Shown: positions 28,098 to 42,198, counted from the first letter of the stretch. The stretch: 64,000 bases of DNA from Alteromonas aestuariivivens (GCF_003367475.1 NZ_QRHA01000008.1:1-64000), one strand, 5' to 3'. Numbers and translations are program-made. Notes: generated by a model from the letters alone, not told the origin.

Positions 28098-30170
28098 GTG
28101 CGTACCGAGAATTTACTTATTGAACTGGGCACTGAGGAACTTCCTCCAAAGGCACTTAAAGATCTTGGTTCAAGTTTCGCCATCCATATGCAGGCCGCAT
28201 TAGAGGGTGCCGAACTGGCTTTCGAGAACATCACCTGGTACGCAGCCCCCCGTCGCCTGGCCGTTTATGTGTCAGGACTGGTTGAATCTCAGCAGGACAA
28301 ACTTGTTGAGAAGCGCGGGCCAGCGGTAAATGCTGCATTCGATGAACAGGGTAACCCTACCCGGGCCGCGCTCGGCTGGGCCCAAGGCAATGGCATTAGC
28401 ATTGAACAGGCTGAAAGGCTGGTTACCGAAAAGGGTGAATGGTTATTGCACAAAGCCCATGTGCCAGGCCAGTCTGTTAATGACTTACTCGAATCCCTGC
28501 TGCATCAGGCTGTCAGTAAGCTACCCATTCCCAAGCCTATGCGCTGGGGCAGCCACGCTACCCAGTTCATCCGACCGGTTCACACTCTGTGTGTACTTTA
28601 CGGCAATGAAGTGATCCCGGTTAATGCCCTTGGGCAGGCAAGTGGACGTCGCATTTTAGGTCACCGTTTCCACGGCGAATCATGGTTCGACCTCGATCAT
28701 GCCGACAATTACCTGCCTGCACTCAAGCAACATTATGTAGTGGCCGATTTCCACGAGCGAGCAGAGGTGATCCGCGAACGCCTCGAATCTACTGCAGATT
28801 CGCTTACCCTAAAGGCCGATTACAATACCGCTCTGCTGGAAGAAATTGCTTCTTTGGTTGAGTGGCCAGTGGTGATGACTGCATCTTTTGACGAGGCGTT
28901 TCTGCAGGTGCCCAAAGAAGCTCTGATATACACCATGAAAGATGACCAGAAATACGTACCTCTGCTCAAGAGCAACGGGAGTCTGGCAAATACCTTTTTG
29001 TTTGTCAGCAATATTGAGAGCCTGGACCCAAGCCAGGTGATCAGCGGGAACGAGCGCGTTATCCGCCCTCGCCTTGCCGACGCTGAGTTCTTTTTTAATA
29101 CCGACAAAAAGGTCACTCTGGAAAGCCGTCTTGAATCACTCGGCACCGTTTTATTCCAGAAGCAACTGGGTACCCTGAAGGATAAATCTGAACGAATTTC
29201 CGCGTTAGCGGCATTTATCGCCGACCAAATCGGTACCGATTCCGACCAATCCGCCCGTGCAGGTTTGCTGGCTAAAACGGATCTGATGTCCAATATGGTT
29301 ATGGAATTTCCTGACGTTCAGGGCGTAATGGGTAAGTACTATGCGCTGCACGATGGTGAGTCCGAACAGGTTGCGCAGGCCCTGTACGAGCAGTATCTTC
29401 CGCGTTTCGCAGGCGACGAACTCCCGTCCCACCCGGTAAGTGCTGCAGTGGCCCTGGCAGACAAGCTGGACACTCTGGTGGGTATCTTCGGTATAGGCCA
29501 GTTGCCCAAAGGTGATAAGGATCCTTTTGCACTGCGACGTGCAGCAATAGGTGTATTGCGCATCATAGTAGAGTTGTCCTTGCCACTCGATCTCGATACC
29601 CTCGTTTCCAAGGCAATCGAAGTCTATGGTGACAAACTGACCAACGGTGAATGTCAGACTCAGGTGGTCGATTTTGTGCTGGGCCGTTTTGTTGCCATGT
29701 TGCAAGACCAGGGCATCAATATTGATGTTATCCAGGCTGTTGCAGCACGCAGGCCTACGCGACCGGCTGATTATGCCGCGCGTATCAGTGCCGTTGCCAT
29801 GTTCAAAACACACGAAACAGCCGAGGCATTGGCCGCAGCTAATAAACGGGTTGCCAACATTCTCGCAAAAAATAATGTAGAGAGTGACGCCGTTGTCTCC
29901 GAGTTGCTACTGGGTGAAGCTGCGGAAGTTGCACTCTATAAAGCTCTGACAGAAGCCAAGGATATCGTTAATGCAGCCGCAGCCAGTCAGGATTACGCTG
30001 CCGTACTGACCAAGCTGGCCACGCTGCGCGACCCCATAGACAACTTCTTCGATCACGTCATGGTCATGGCTGACGATGAACAGGTTCGCAGTAATCGCCT
30101 GGCCCTGCTTGCGTTATTGCGACAACTTTTCCTTACCACTGCAGACATTTCTTTGCTAGCGAAAGCATAA
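28098..30170 (+). CDS. glyS: glycyl-tRNA synthetase beta subunit
   Basis: tRNA-binding subunit paired with GlyQ. The 690-residue protein has [15 protein letters not shown] at the start, [30 protein letters not shown] (an HD-like region) and a C-terminal anticodon-binding domain ([17 protein letters not shown]). GTG start at 28098, two bases after the glyQ stop, with an AAGGAG site inside glyQ. Confidence 0.98.
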   Translation: MRTENLLIELGTEELPPKALKDLGSSFAIHMQAALEGAELAFENITWYAAPRRLAVYVSGLVESQQDKLVEKRGPAVNAAFDEQGNPTRAALGWAQGNGISIEQAERLVTEKGEWLLHKAHVPGQSVNDLLESLLHQAVSKLPIPKPMRWGSHATQFIRPVHTLCVLYGNEVIPVNALGQASGRRILGHRFHGESWFDLDHADNYLPALKQHYVVADFHERAEVIRERLESTADSLTLKADYNTALLEEIASLVEWPVVMTASFDEAFLQVPKEALIYTMKDDQKYVPLLKSNGSLANTFLFVSNIESLDPSQVISGNERVIRPRLADAEFFFNTDKKVTLESRLESLGTVLFQKQLGTLKDKSERISALAAFIADQIGTDSDQSARAGLLAKTDLMSNMVMEFPDVQGVMGKYYALHDGESEQVAQALYEQYLPRFAGDELPSHPVSAAVALADKLDTLVGIFGIGQLPKGDKDPFALRRAAIGVLRIIVELSLPLDLDTLVSKAIEVYGDKLTNGECQTQVVDFVLGRFVAMLQDQGINIDVIQAVAARRPTRPADYAARISAVAMFKTHETAEALAAANKRVANILAKNNVESDAVVSELLLGEAAEVALYKALTEAKDIVNAAAASQDYAAVLTKLATLRDPIDNFFDHVMVMADDEQVRSNRLALLALLRQLFLTTADISLLAKA

Positions 30171-30211
30171 ATGCTTTAATGGGGTAATACCTAAAGTGTA
30201 ATTGAGATTAT

Positions 30212-30237
30212 GCCCGACGTATGTTGGGCATTTTTTT
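30212..30237 (+). terminator. intrinsic terminator of glyQS
   Basis: GCCCGAC (30212-30218) pairs with GTTGGGC (30223-30229, one G-T pair), followed by a run of seven T. It sits just upstream of the next ORF's true start. Confidence 0.82.
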
Positions 30238-30247
30238 GAGGTTCAAC

Positions 30248-30697
30248 GTGTTCAACAAAAGCATCCCTGTCATTGCCACCTTAGTTATGCTGAGCGCCTG
30301 TAGCAGCCAGCCATTATCCTCAATTCCAGGGTTAGGCTCCGGCCCTGATATCAACTTTGATAATCAGTATCTGCGTGGTGTGTTTAATTGGTGGGAAGCA
30401 TCTCCTGCATACCGTCTAAGTGCTGGTAGCAATGGTTGGTATGTGGATGTAGAACTCATCGCAGACGGTCAACCCTACGATTTCAAGCTTTCAGATTCTC
30501 TCTGGACCCCAAATAATACCTGTGGTGCCCGCTATAATGGTCAGTCACCGTTACTTCAAACGCCACTGTATTTGATATGTGGAAGCGACGCACAGAATCT
30601 TCAGTTTACCCCCTCAACAACCGGCGTTTATCGGTTTGTTTTTAATCCTGCAAGTGGTGGTGAAGTACAACTGGTTATCAGTAAGATAGGTTCCTAA
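30248..30697 (+). CDS. lipoprotein with early-set / X25-like domain
   Basis: A 149-residue lipoprotein: GTG start at 30248, GAGG ribosome site 7 bp before, signal peptide and lipobox LSAC (Cys 17). The mature part (LRGVFNWWEASPAYRLS, GWYVDVELIADGQPYDFKLSD, GVYRFVFNP) resembles the immunoglobulin-like X25/early-set module of starch-acting enzymes, without a catalytic domain. A carbohydrate-binding envelope role is a guess. An ATG 27 bp upstream lies inside the glyQS terminator and is rejected. Confidence 0.65.
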   Translation: MFNKSIPVIATLVMLSACSSQPLSSIPGLGSGPDINFDNQYLRGVFNWWEASPAYRLSAGSNGWYVDVELIADGQPYDFKLSDSLWTPNNTCGARYNGQSPLLQTPLYLICGSDAQNLQFTPSTTGVYRFVFNPASGGEVQLVISKIGS

Positions 30698-30850
30698 GTG
30701 ACCTTGACCTTGCTGGCGAGCATTTATATCAATTAACTTTAAGTTGTCTGTAAAACCAGGCTCCCTGGTTATTACATACAACTTTATCGATTAAAAAATT
30801 CACTTTTAATCTTAAAAACAGCCCCCGTTATTACCCCCTGTAAAATCACC
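30698..30850. other. A/T-rich gap between convergent lipoprotein and gyrB genes
   Basis: A spacer of about 150 bp with no ORF. A small inverted repeat (AACCAGG / CCTGGTT, about 30756-30769) is visible; it has no T run. Confidence 0.4.
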
Positions 30851-30884
30851 AAAAAAAAGCCGCGCATGTTAGTGCGCGGCTTTT
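30851..30884. terminator. bidirectional terminator between the lipoprotein gene and gyrB
   Basis: GCCGCGCA (30859-30866) pairs perfectly with TGCGCGGC (30873-30880). Eight A on the left give a long T run for leftward gyrB; TTTT on the right can serve rightward transcripts. Confidence 0.85.
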
Positions 30885-30922
30885 CATTCATAGCAGTTCG
30901 TCAGATAGAGTTGAATCCTTGT

Positions 30923-34440
<3,518 letters not shown>

Positions 34441-34493
34441 AAATCACACCGAGGGAAGGTATACAAAACTGAGAGTGACATTGAATCTAACCT

Positions 34494-34539
34494 GGGGTTC
34501 GAAAAACCTATATTCTCCGAACCCCGGAGTTTCACTCCG
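34494..34539. repeat. two adjacent hairpins between dnaN and recF
   Basis: GGGGTTCG (34494-34501) pairs with CGAACCCC (34518-34525), and CGGAGT (34525-34530) pairs with ACTCCG (34534-34539). They fill the 100-bp gap. Neither has a T run, so processing or attenuation in the operon is more likely than full termination. Confidence 0.55.
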
Positions 34540-34540
34540 T

Positions 34541-35644
34541 CTAGAGCCGCATGGGCATGATTACATAGAGTGCGGCGTCATCTTCAGCATCTTCTATCAA
34601 AGCAGAAGAATTCGAATCGGATAAGGTAATTTTTACTCTATCTGTTACCAGTGCGTTCAATACATCAATCAGATAAGCCACGTTGAAACCAATTTCAAGA
34701 CTGTCACCCTGGTAATCAACATCAACGATTTCTTCGGCCTCTTCCTGCTCAGGATTGTTGGCAGTAATCTTGAGTTCCCCGGAAGACAAATTTAAACGAA
34801 CACCACGAAATTTTTCATTAGACAAAATGGCAGCACGTGAAAATGCCTCTTTCAACACTGCCTTGCTTGCAAGAACAGTTTTATCACCGTCTTTAGGCAA
34901 TACCCTGCGATAATCAGGAAACCTGCCGTCTACCAACTTACTGGTAAAAATAAATTCATTTGAAAACAGACGCAGATGATTAGCGCCGATCTGAATTTTT
35001 AGCAGCCTGTCTTCCTCACCGATAAGACGGGAAATCTCCAGTACCCCTTTACGCGGGATAATAACCTGTCTAGCAGGCAACGTACTATTATTGTATTCAA
35101 GACGACACAAAGCCAATCGATGCCCATCAGTCGCAACTGTGCGAACCAGGTGGTCCTCGGTTTCCAGAGACATTCCGTTCAAATAATACCGAACGTCCTG
35201 CTGTGCCATTGAAAAATGTGAACTGTCTATAAGACGCTTTAAATCGCTGCAGGAAACTTCGAACTCAACCTCACCTTCCCAATCTTCAAGGTTTGGATAA
35301 TCACTGGCGGAAAGCGTAGAAAGCGTGTAGCGGCCTCTTCCAGCCCGAATTAATGCTTTGTTACCGTCAACAGAGAAATCAATACTCGCGCCATCAGACA
35401 AACCACGACAAATATCAAAAAGTTTCTTTGCCGGAACGGTAATCTCGCCTTCCGCAAAATCACCTTCCAACTGAACACTGGCAATCAGTTCAACTTCCAG
35501 ATCTGTACCAGTCAGCCAAAGTGCACCTTCGCTCACCTTAATCAGAACATTAGACAGAATCGGTAACGTGTGGCGACGCTCAACGGCACCGGAAACCAGT
35601 TGCAAGGGTTGTAAAAATTTCTCGCGGCTGATGGTAAATTTCAT
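34541..35644 (-). CDS. dnaN: DNA polymerase III beta sliding clamp
   Basis: The 367-residue processivity clamp. It begins MKFTISREKFLQPLQLVSGAV and ends YVIMPMRL, the conserved clamp C-terminus that forms part of the protein-binding cleft. Three homologous domains of about 120 residues fit the length. It lies 30 bp downstream of dnaA. Confidence 0.98.
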   Translation of the reverse strand: MKFTISREKFLQPLQLVSGAVERRHTLPILSNVLIKVSEGALWLTGTDLEVELIASVQLEGDFAEGEITVPAKKLFDICRGLSDGASIDFSVDGNKALIRAGRGRYTLSTLSASDYPNLEDWEGEVEFEVSCSDLKRLIDSSHFSMAQQDVRYYLNGMSLETEDHLVRTVATDGHRLALCRLEYNNSTLPARQVIIPRKGVLEISRLIGEEDRLLKIQIGANHLRLFSNEFIFTSKLVDGRFPDYRRVLPKDGDKTVLASKAVLKEAFSRAAILSNEKFRGVRLNLSSGELKITANNPEQEEAEEIVDVDYQGDSLEIGFNVAYLIDVLNALVTDRVKITLSDSNSSALIEDAEDDAALYVIMPMRL

Positions 35645-35674
35645 CGATTTCTTTTCTCGCCTCGTAGTACAAAT

Positions 35675-37129
35675 TTAAGAAGACAAAGTCCGTATGAGAT
35701 TCTTATAGTCTTCTTTTATATCATGACTTTCCTCTCTAAGCTGCTCTATTTTACGACAGGCATGCAACACAGTAGTGTGGTCCCTGCCACCAAAGGCATT
35801 TCCCAGTTCAGGTAAGCTATGATTGGTCAGTTCCTTTGCGAGTGCCATGGCAACTTGCCGTGGTCGCGCAACACTCCGATTACGGCGCTTTGAAAGGATA
35901 TCTGCAACCTTGATTTTATAATAGTCGGCGACAGTTTTTTGAATATTATCAACGGTAACCAGTTTTTCCTGTAACGCGAGCAAATCCCGAAGCGCTTCAC
36001 GGACGAAATCAATGGTTATTGGGCGGCCGGTAAAATTCGCATTTGCAATTACACGGTTCAACGCGCCTTCAAGTTCCCGTACATTAGAGCGCAGCCGTTT
36101 GGCAATAAAGAAAGCGACTTCATTAGGCAAGTGGATTCGATTCTCGGCAGCCTTACGCATCAAAATCGCCACACGGGTTTCCAGTTCAGGGGGTTCGATC
36201 GCAATCGTCAACCCCCAACCAAAACGAGACTTAAGTCTGTCTTCAACGCCGTCAATCTCTTTAGGGTAACGGTCAGAAGTAAGAATAATCTGCTGGTTGC
36301 CTTCCAACAAAGCGTTAAACGTATGAAAAAATTCTTCCTGCGACCGTTCCTTATTCGCAAAAAACTGAATGTCATCAATCAGTAATGCGTCAACTGAACG
36401 ATAAAAGCGCTTAAAATCTTCAATGGCATTATTTTGCAGTGCCTTAACCATGTCCTGAACAAAACGCTCTGAATGCATATAAACAATTTTGGCATCGGGA
36501 CGATTGGCGATAATACCATTGCCTACCGCATGCAATAAGTGCGTTTTACCCAGGCCCGTACCACCGTAAATAAACAATGGGTTGTACGACCCCCCTGGAT
36601 TATTCGCAACCTGTGTTGCAGCCGCTCGGGCAAGCTGGTTGGACTTACCTTCTACAAAGTTATCAAACTGATAATTGGGATTAATATTGCTTTTGTGCTT
36701 CATACCCTCAGGGATCGGCACTACATTAGGTGTGAAGGATGCGTTCGATCCGGGTCTGGAAGACACCTCTGCTGCAGGGCTGACTGCTGCAACCGGTACG
36801 TTAACCTGATGCGATGATAACGACGATGTACCACCCACAGAATTTACCGAGGGCGAGCGGGTAGAATTACCTGTTAAAACAGACTGTTGTCTGCTCAGAA
36901 CCTCCAACCGCAATTGAGGAATCTCGTCCGGACGACTGAACTCGGAAAACAACTCGGTAATTTTATCCCGGTATTTATCCCGAACCCAATCGAGAATGAA
37001 CCGATTCGGAGCCAGCAAAGTGATCACACCGTCATCCTCTTGAGAGGTCAATGGTCTTATCCACATACTAAACTGCTGCGTGGGCAATTCTTGACGCAAT
37101 CGGTCAAGACACTGATTCCATAAAGACAT
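35675..37129 (-). CDS. dnaA: chromosomal replication initiator DnaA
   Basis: Binds DnaA boxes and melts oriC. Domain I starts [16 protein letters not shown] and has FSMWIRPL; domain II is a variable Ser/Pro-rich linker (about 85-145); domain III has Walker [14 protein letters not shown], Walker [10 protein letters not shown]; domain IV ends with the DNA-binding signature [18 protein letters not shown] 37129 (484 residues) is chosen because the family N-terminus begins there; a longer TTG-started frame adds 17 unconserved residues. DnaA boxes 140 bp upstream suggest autoregulation. Confidence 0.97.
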   Translation of the reverse strand: MSLWNQCLDRLRQELPTQQFSMWIRPLTSQEDDGVITLLAPNRFILDWVRDKYRDKITELFSEFSRPDEIPQLRLEVLSRQQSVLTGNSTRSPSVNSVGGTSSLSSHQVNVPVAAVSPAAEVSSRPGSNASFTPNVVPIPEGMKHKSNINPNYQFDNFVEGKSNQLARAAATQVANNPGGSYNPLFIYGGTGLGKTHLLHAVGNGIIANRPDAKIVYMHSERFVQDMVKALQNNAIEDFKRFYRSVDALLIDDIQFFANKERSQEEFFHTFNALLEGNQQIILTSDRYPKEIDGVEDRLKSRFGWGLTIAIEPPELETRVAILMRKAAENRIHLPNEVAFFIAKRLRSNVRELEGALNRVIANANFTGRPITIDFVREALRDLLALQEKLVTVDNIQKTVADYYKIKVADILSKRRNRSVARPRQVAMALAKELTNHSLPELGNAFGGRDHTTVLHACRKIEQLREESHDIKEDYKNLIRTLSS

Positions 37130-37267
37130 GGTACTATTGGCTCCAACTTTCGCTTTGAATGCCAATATTACTTTGGACAATAGCCATACAATGCCAAACA
37201 GACTGACGCGTCGTTTAGCACTAATATTGGGTAACAGCGATAAGAATTGTTTTAATAATTTTATTGC

Positions 37268-37282
37268 TGTGGATTATCCACC
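37268..37282. promoter_or_regulatory. overlapping head-to-head DnaA boxes upstream of dnaA
   Basis: TGTGGATTATCCACC contains two overlapping 9-mers, one on each strand, each one mismatch from TTATCCACA. Located 140 bp upstream of the dnaA start. Confidence 0.55.
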
Positions 37283-37470
37283 TAAGCAGGCCAAATGTAA
37301 ATCTTGATCTTTTATGATCTTTACGATCTTGCTGATATATTTTTGTATTTATTGAGTTTTATTGTTTTTTCACGCTATAACGATCGCAGTTCCCCAATCT
37401 ACTGTATCCATGATCAGTGCGCCAGATCAGGGCGATTTTTCGGTTCAATTCGCGAAAATTCAAGCACCTC

Positions 37471-37479
37471 TGTGGATAA
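37471..37479 (-). promoter_or_regulatory. DnaA box (perfect)
   Basis: TGTGGATAA, the exact reverse complement of TTATCCACA, in the dnaA-rpmH gap. Confidence 0.6.
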
Positions 37480-37620
37480 ATCAACTTTAGTTAATGGTTT
37501 ATTCACATTTCATTCATTTGACTTATCCATCCTGGCACGAAATTATCCGGTTATTGGAGCTACCTGGATATTATTCAGTCATTTTGACGCTTTAATCTGC
37601 GCATAATTTACCTTTTATCA

Positions 37621-37649
37621 TTGACACAATGCCTCGAGATCTCTAGAAT
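37621..37649 (+). promoter_or_regulatory. rpmH promoter
   Basis: TTGACA (37621-37626), a 17-bp spacer and TAGAAT (37644-37649): a near-consensus sigma70 promoter, as expected for ribosomal protein L34. The start near 37656 leaves a leader of about 120 nt that can fold (AGCG...CGCT with an A/T stem, about 37653-37690). Confidence 0.8.
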
Positions 37650-37775
37650 TCAGCGTCCTTTTTGGATGGACATCAAAAAACGTCCGCTTTTGCTGAGGAT
37701 CTACACATCCAAAGTATAAAGACCCGTTTTAGCTAACTGTCCACGTTTAACTCGAACTTAAGTGAGACTTTGGTC

Positions 37776-37910
37776 ATGAAAAGAACATTTCAACCGAGCA
37801 ACTTGAAGCGCAAGCGTTCTCACGGTTTCCGTGCTCGTATGGCGACTAAAAATGGTCGTAAAGTACTAGCGGCTCGCCGTGCTAAAGGTCGCGCTCGCCT
37901 TTCTGCTTAA
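37776..37910 (+). CDS. rpmH: 50S ribosomal protein L34
   Basis: A 44-residue, strongly basic protein starting [19 protein letters not shown] and ending RLSA, full length for L34. It lies directly upstream of rnpA, the universal partner. Confidence 0.98.
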   Translation: MKRTFQPSNLKRKRSHGFRARMATKNGRKVLAARRAKGRARLSA

Positions 37911-37925
37911 TGGTATTATCCCAAA

Positions 37926-38282
37926 GTGGGCGAAAATCAGTTTTCCAGGGAGTTGCGTCTGTTAACTCCCTCCCACTTTACTTATGTGTTTAACGACGCA
38001 ATTCCTGCAGTTTCTTCCTCTTTTACTCTTCTTGCCAGACACAACCAGTCCAAAGCTCCCCGCTTAGGTATCACACTTGCCAAAAAGCGCATTCGCAAAG
38101 CACACGAACGAAACCGACTGAAACGACTGATTCGCGAAAGCTTTCGTCATCAGGCAAAACATTTGCCGAATATCGACATCATCGTTATTGGTAAGTCCGG
38201 TGCGGATCAGCTCACTAATGAGGAAGTTTTTACAACACTGGACAAATTATGGAAAAAACTCGCCAGGCGCTGCGAAAAATAG
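37926..38282 (+). CDS. rnpA: ribonuclease P protein component
   Basis: Protein subunit of RNase P, which matures tRNA 5' ends. The 118-residue basic protein has [17 protein letters not shown] at the start and the RNR motif in [19 protein letters not shown] 37926 is the start in frame, 15 bp after rpmH; the ATG at 37910 is in another frame. Its end overlaps yidD by 34 bp. Confidence 0.96.
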   Translation: MGENQFSRELRLLTPSHFTYVFNDAIPAVSSSFTLLARHNQSKAPRLGITLAKKRIRKAHERNRLKRLIRESFRHQAKHLPNIDIIVIGKSGADQLTNEEVFTTLDKLWKKLARRCEK

Positions 38283-38518
38283 CCATCGCCCTACCATTAT
38301 TCCTTATCAAGTGTTATCAATGGATAGTTTCTCCCATGCTGGGACAGCGATGCCGCTTCCATCCATCCTGCTCACACTATGCGATAGAGGCATTAAATAC
38401 CCGGGGATTGATAATTGGCGGTTGGTTATCCATTAAACGCATATTAAAATGCCACCCTTTGCACGCGGGTGGATACGACCCGGTACCGCAAGAACACAAA
38501 AACAAACACACTAAATAA
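38249..38518 (+). CDS. yidD: membrane protein insertion efficiency factor YidD
   Basis: An 89-residue small protein with an amphipathic N-terminal helix and the family core [28 protein letters not shown], with three conserved cysteines, then [18 protein letters not shown]. It aids YidC-dependent membrane insertion. It lies between rnpA (overlapping) and yidC (10 bp), the standard order. Confidence 0.96.
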   Translation: MEKTRQALRKIAIALPLFLIKCYQWIVSPMLGQRCRFHPSCSHYAIEALNTRGLIIGGWLSIKRILKCHPLHAGGYDPVPQEHKNKHTK

Positions 38519-38528
38519 AGAGACCCGT

Positions 38529-40217
38529 ATGGAATCCCAACGCAGTTTTCTGATTATCGGCTTAGCCCTGGTCAGTTTTTTATTGTGGCAACAATGGCAT
38601 GTAGACTATGGTCCGAAGCCGGTTGCACAAGAACAAACCCCATCACAAGCGCAGGCAACCAACTCCCAAAATGCCGGAGTTCCCTCTACCGTACCAGCGC
38701 AAGCCGATACTCTGAACCCCGAAAATACCAGTTCTGACGTTCCGGTATCAGACCAGGCTCAACCAGTGACTGACCAGATTTCATCACAATCTCGTTGGAT
38801 ACGGGTCGTTACCGACACCCTCGATGTTCAGATTGATTTGGTTGGCGGTGATGTGGTTTCAGCGGATCTCATGGACTTTCCGGTTACCCAAGGATCAGAT
38901 GTGCCTTACAGCCTGTTGCGCCCTCAGGATGGCCTGTATGTGGCACAAAGCGGCCTTGTTGGCGCCAACGGACCGGACGGCAACCCTGCAGGCCGGCCTC
39001 GCTATAACACAGACGCCACCGAGTATGAACTTAGTGGCGACAGTCTTGAAATACCACTGAGCTGGCAAAGTGCTAATGGTATTCAAATAACCAAGACTTT
39101 TACCTTTTTTCGTGGCCGTCACGACGTGGATGTTTCCTATCATATCCTCAACCAATCCGGCCAGCTGGCAAGCTTCCAGCAGTACGCTCAACTGAAGCAG
39201 GTAACGGATCAGGAAGATGGCAATATGTTTATGCCCACCTACCGGGGTGCGGCTTACTCCACACAGGATGAGCGCTACGAGAAGTACACATTCGACGATA
39301 TTGAAGACAACAATCTGCGTGAAACCACAACAGGTGGATGGGTTGGTATGCTGGAGCACTATTTTGTCTCAGCCTGGATCCCACCCCAGGAGCAGACCAA
39401 CACCCTCTATTCGCTTCTGATTCAAAACCAGTACGCCATCATTGGTTACAAAGGCAGCCCGGTAACCGTAGCTGACAATGAGACACAAACCATTACCAGC
39501 CAGCTTTACATGGGCCCGAAAGATCAGGAAACCCTGGCAGGGCTGGCCCGTGGATTGGATCTTACTGTGGACTACGGCGTATTGTGGTGGATTTCACAAC
39601 CGCTCTTTAGCTTACTCAAGTTCCTGCACAGCCTCGTAGGTAACTGGGGTGTGGCCATTATCCTGATCACCATTGTGGTGAAAGGTGCCATGTACTGGCT
39701 CACCAAGAAACAATACGAATCCATGGCCCGTTTACGCAGCCTGGCACCTAAGATGCAGCAGCTGAAAGACCGCTTTGGCGAAGATCGCCAAAAGATGTCC
39801 CAGGCCATGATGGAGCTTTACCGCAAGGAAAAAGTGAACCCAATGGGTGGCTGTCTTCCCTTGTTGCTGCAAATGCCTATTTTCCTGGCACTCTACTGGG
39901 TGCTGCTGGAAAGTGTGGAACTGCGCCATGCAGAATTCTTCCTGTGGATCACGGATTTATCCGTCAAAGACCCCTTCTTTGTACTTCCTGTACTGACCGG
40001 TGGAAGCATGTACCTTCTGCAGAAGTTGCAACCCACCACCGTTACCGACCCAATGCAGCAAAAAATCATGCAGTGGATGCCGGTCATGATGAGTGTGTTT
40101 TTCCTCTGGTTCCCTGCCGGTCTGGTACTGTACTGGCTGGTCAGCAACGTTATCACCCTGGTCCAGGCCAAGATGATTTACGCATCGATGGAAAAACGGG
40201 GTATTAAAACCCACTAG
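38529..40217 (+). CDS. yidC: membrane protein insertase YidC
   Basis: A 562-residue inner-membrane insertase. N-terminal TM (about 6-18), a large periplasmic beta domain (about 60-345), then the conserved five-TM core with WGVAIILITIVVKGAMYWLTKKQYESMARLR, PMGGCLPLLLQMPIF (the GGCLP motif) and a positively charged C-tail. ATG 38529 follows AAAGAGACCCGT and matches the E. coli N-terminus (MESQR); an upstream in-frame start inside yidD is less likely. Confidence 0.97.
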   Translation: MESQRSFLIIGLALVSFLLWQQWHVDYGPKPVAQEQTPSQAQATNSQNAGVPSTVPAQADTLNPENTSSDVPVSDQAQPVTDQISSQSRWIRVVTDTLDVQIDLVGGDVVSADLMDFPVTQGSDVPYSLLRPQDGLYVAQSGLVGANGPDGNPAGRPRYNTDATEYELSGDSLEIPLSWQSANGIQITKTFTFFRGRHDVDVSYHILNQSGQLASFQQYAQLKQVTDQEDGNMFMPTYRGAAYSTQDERYEKYTFDDIEDNNLRETTTGGWVGMLEHYFVSAWIPPQEQTNTLYSLLIQNQYAIIGYKGSPVTVADNETQTITSQLYMGPKDQETLAGLARGLDLTVDYGVLWWISQPLFSLLKFLHSLVGNWGVAIILITIVVKGAMYWLTKKQYESMARLRSLAPKMQQLKDRFGEDRQKMSQAMMELYRKEKVNPMGGCLPLLLQMPIFLALYWVLLESVELRHAEFFLWITDLSVKDPFFVLPVLTGGSMYLLQKLQPTTVTDPMQQKIMQWMPVMMSVFFLWFPAGLVLYWLVSNVITLVQAKMIYASMEKRGIKTH

Positions 40218-40226
40218 TTCAACATC

Positions 40227-40250
40227 ATCAGCCCGCACCCGCGGGCTGAT
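40227..40250. terminator. hairpin after yidC
   Basis: ATCAGCCCGC (40227-40236) and GCGGGCTGAT (40241-40250) form a perfect 10-bp stem with a 4-base loop. Only TTTG follows rightwards, so it may be a weak terminator or an RNA-stability element. Confidence 0.55.
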
Positions 40251-40274
40251 TTGTCAGATAAAAGGAGTAATCCT

Positions 40275-40757
40275 GTGCCATCATTTGATATTGTTTCAGA
40301 AATCAACATGGAAGAAGTACGTAACGCTACCGAAAATGCTTCCAGAGAGCTCTCTACCCGTTTCGACTTCCGCGGTGTGGAGGCCAGTTTTGAATTCAAG
40401 GACAAAACGGTCCTAATGACCGCAGAAGCGGAGTTTCAGTTGCAGCAAATGGACTCAATGTTTCGCACTGCCTGCTCAAAACGCAATCTGGACACTTCCG
40501 CCATGGACGTAAAGCCTTATGATCACCGCGGAAAAACATTCCGTCAGACCATTGCCTTCAAAGAAGGCATTGAACAGGCGATGGCAAAAAAGATTGTTAA
40601 ACTGATCAAAGACGCCAAACTGAAGGTACAGACACAAATTCAGGGTGAGCAGCTACGAGTCACCGGCAAGAAGCGGGATGACTTGCAGGAAGCCATTGCG
40701 TTGGTGAAATCTTCTGATTTGGGCCAGCCTTTTCAGTTCACCAACTTCCGCGACTGA
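40275..40757 (+). CDS. yajQ: YajQ family nucleotide-binding protein
   Basis: A 160-residue cytoplasmic protein; GTG 40275 with AAAGGAG 8 bp upstream gives the conserved N-terminus PSFDIVSEI. The blocks [36 protein letters not shown] and [12 protein letters not shown] are typical. Homologues bind cyclic di-GMP or tRNA/nucleotides; the role here is open. Its placement between yidC and mnmE is not the usual one and looks like an insertion into that pair. Confidence 0.92.
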   Translation: MPSFDIVSEINMEEVRNATENASRELSTRFDFRGVEASFEFKDKTVLMTAEAEFQLQQMDSMFRTACSKRNLDTSAMDVKPYDHRGKTFRQTIAFKEGIEQAMAKKIVKLIKDAKLKVQTQIQGEQLRVTGKKRDDLQEAIALVKSSDLGQPFQFTNFRD

Positions 40758-40760
40758 TTT

Positions 40761-42155
40761 ATGACCGTTTCAGACACATCCCTCAGCTCAGAAACCATTG
40801 TCGCCCAAGCCACCGCACCTGGTCGCGGCGGAGTGGGCATCGTGCGCGTATCAGGGCCACTGGCCACCAAGGTCGCCAGCAAACTGTTGGGCGTGTCTCT
40901 ATCCCCAAGAACAGCAACCTATACGAGCTTTTATGATGCCAGCGGCGAAGAGATAGACCGCGGCATCGCCCTACTGTTTGTTGCGCCCCATTCCTTCACA
41001 GGTGAAGACGTACTTGAACTGCAGGGGCACGGCGGCCAGGTTGTTATGGACATGCTGATAGACGCTGTTCTGAATACTCCTGGTGTAAGGCTTGCACGCC
41101 CGGGAGAGTTCAGTGAACAGGCGTTTCTCAACGACAAACTCGATCTGACCCAAGCAGAGGCCATTGCGGATCTTATCGACGCCAGTTCCAAACAGGCAGC
41201 CAGAAGCGCCCTGCGCTCATTACAGGGGGCGTTTTCACAACAGGTTCATCAGTTGTCGGAGGCCATTATCCATTTGCGCATGTACGTGGAAGCCGCCATC
41301 GATTTTCCGGACGAAGAAATCGACTTTCTGTCTGACGGAAAGGTCGCTGGAGATTTATCAAGTATCCTGGAACAGATGAGCACCCTGATGGGAAAAGCCC
41401 AGCAGGGTGCACTGCTGCGTGAAGGAATGCAGGTAGTCATAGCTGGCAAGCCTAATGCAGGTAAGTCCAGCCTGCTTAATGCCCTGGCTGGAAAAGACAG
41501 CGCTATTGTGACTGACATCGCCGGCACTACCCGTGATGTATTAAAAGAACACATTCACATTAACGGCATGCCAATCCACATCATCGATACGGCCGGTCTG
41601 CGGGACAGCCCGGACAAAGTTGAACAAATTGGTATAGAAAGGGCCTGGCAGGCAATCCAGCAGGCAGACCGGGTTCTGTTTGTGGTCGACAGTACCCAAA
41701 CTTCCGTCATAGACCCTTACGCCATCTGGCCAGAATTCATGCAAAAACTGCCTCCGGGCATCCCCACCACGGTAGTACGCAATAAAGCGGATCTGTCCGG
41801 AGAAACCGTCTCTGAGCAAATACTCGATACCGCGCACGGCAAGGTCAGTGTAATTGGCTTGTCAGCCAACACCGGCGATGGAATAGAATTGCTGAAAACC
41901 CATCTTGCCAATGCAATGGGTCTCGACAGTACTACGGAAGGCCAGTTTATTGCCCGGCGCCGGCACTTGGATGCCCTGACTCAGGCCAATGAGCATCTGG
42001 AAAACGGCAATCACCAGTTGCAGGCACACGTTGCTGGCGAGTTACTGGCGGAAGAGTTACGCCTGGCACATCAGGCATTATCAGAGATCACCGGCGAATT
42101 TACTTCAGATGACCTGTTGGGAAGAATCTTCTCGTCATTCTGTATTGGTAAGTAA
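40761..42155 (+). CDS. mnmE: tRNA uridine-5-carboxymethylaminomethyl GTPase
   Basis: With MnmG it modifies U34 of tRNAs. The 464-residue protein has the N-terminal folate-binding domain ([21 protein letters not shown]), the helical domain and an inserted G domain: [31 protein letters not shown]. It ends in the catalytic FCIGK. It follows yajQ by 3 bp. Confidence 0.98.
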   Translation: MTVSDTSLSSETIVAQATAPGRGGVGIVRVSGPLATKVASKLLGVSLSPRTATYTSFYDASGEEIDRGIALLFVAPHSFTGEDVLELQGHGGQVVMDMLIDAVLNTPGVRLARPGEFSEQAFLNDKLDLTQAEAIADLIDASSKQAARSALRSLQGAFSQQVHQLSEAIIHLRMYVEAAIDFPDEEIDFLSDGKVAGDLSSILEQMSTLMGKAQQGALLREGMQVVIAGKPNAGKSSLLNALAGKDSAIVTDIAGTTRDVLKEHIHINGMPIHIIDTAGLRDSPDKVEQIGIERAWQAIQQADRVLFVVDSTQTSVIDPYAIWPEFMQKLPPGIPTTVVRNKADLSGETVSEQILDTAHGKVSVIGLSANTGDGIELLKTHLANAMGLDSTTEGQFIARRRHLDALTQANEHLENGNHQLQAHVAGELLAEELRLAHQALSEITGEFTSDDLLGRIFSSFCIGK

Positions 42156-42170
42156 TCCAATTATCCTTCT

Positions 42171-42198
42171 TTGTCTGCCCCTGTTTCCGTGTTATTTT
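42171..42198 (+). promoter_or_regulatory. possible mioC promoter
   Basis: TTGTCT (42171-42176), a 16-bp spacer and TATTTT (42193-42198) in the 104-bp gap after mnmE. The fit is moderate. Confidence 0.35.

Larger units (their letters stand above)
37130..37620. other. dnaA-rpmH intergenic region with DnaA boxes and GATC sites
   Basis: About 490 bp of A/T-rich, gene-free DNA between divergent dnaA and rpmH. It holds a head-to-head DnaA-box pair (37268-37282), one perfect box (37471-37479), partial boxes (TTATCCATC near 37523, TTATCCGGT near 37543) and six GATC sites, three of them tightly grouped at about 37307-37328. In Pseudomonas the functional origin is here; in this genome the mnmG-side locus looks stronger. 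Confidence 0.55.

Noticed and set aside
30221..30247. ATG 30221 as lipoprotein start
   Set aside because: It lies inside the loop and stem of the glyQS terminator and gives a poorer signal peptide; GTG 30248 has a proper ribosome site.
37130..37180. Longer dnaA start at TTG 37180
   Set aside because: The family N-terminus begins at ATG 37129 (MSLWNQC), with a GGAG site upstream; the extra 17 residues are unlike DnaA.
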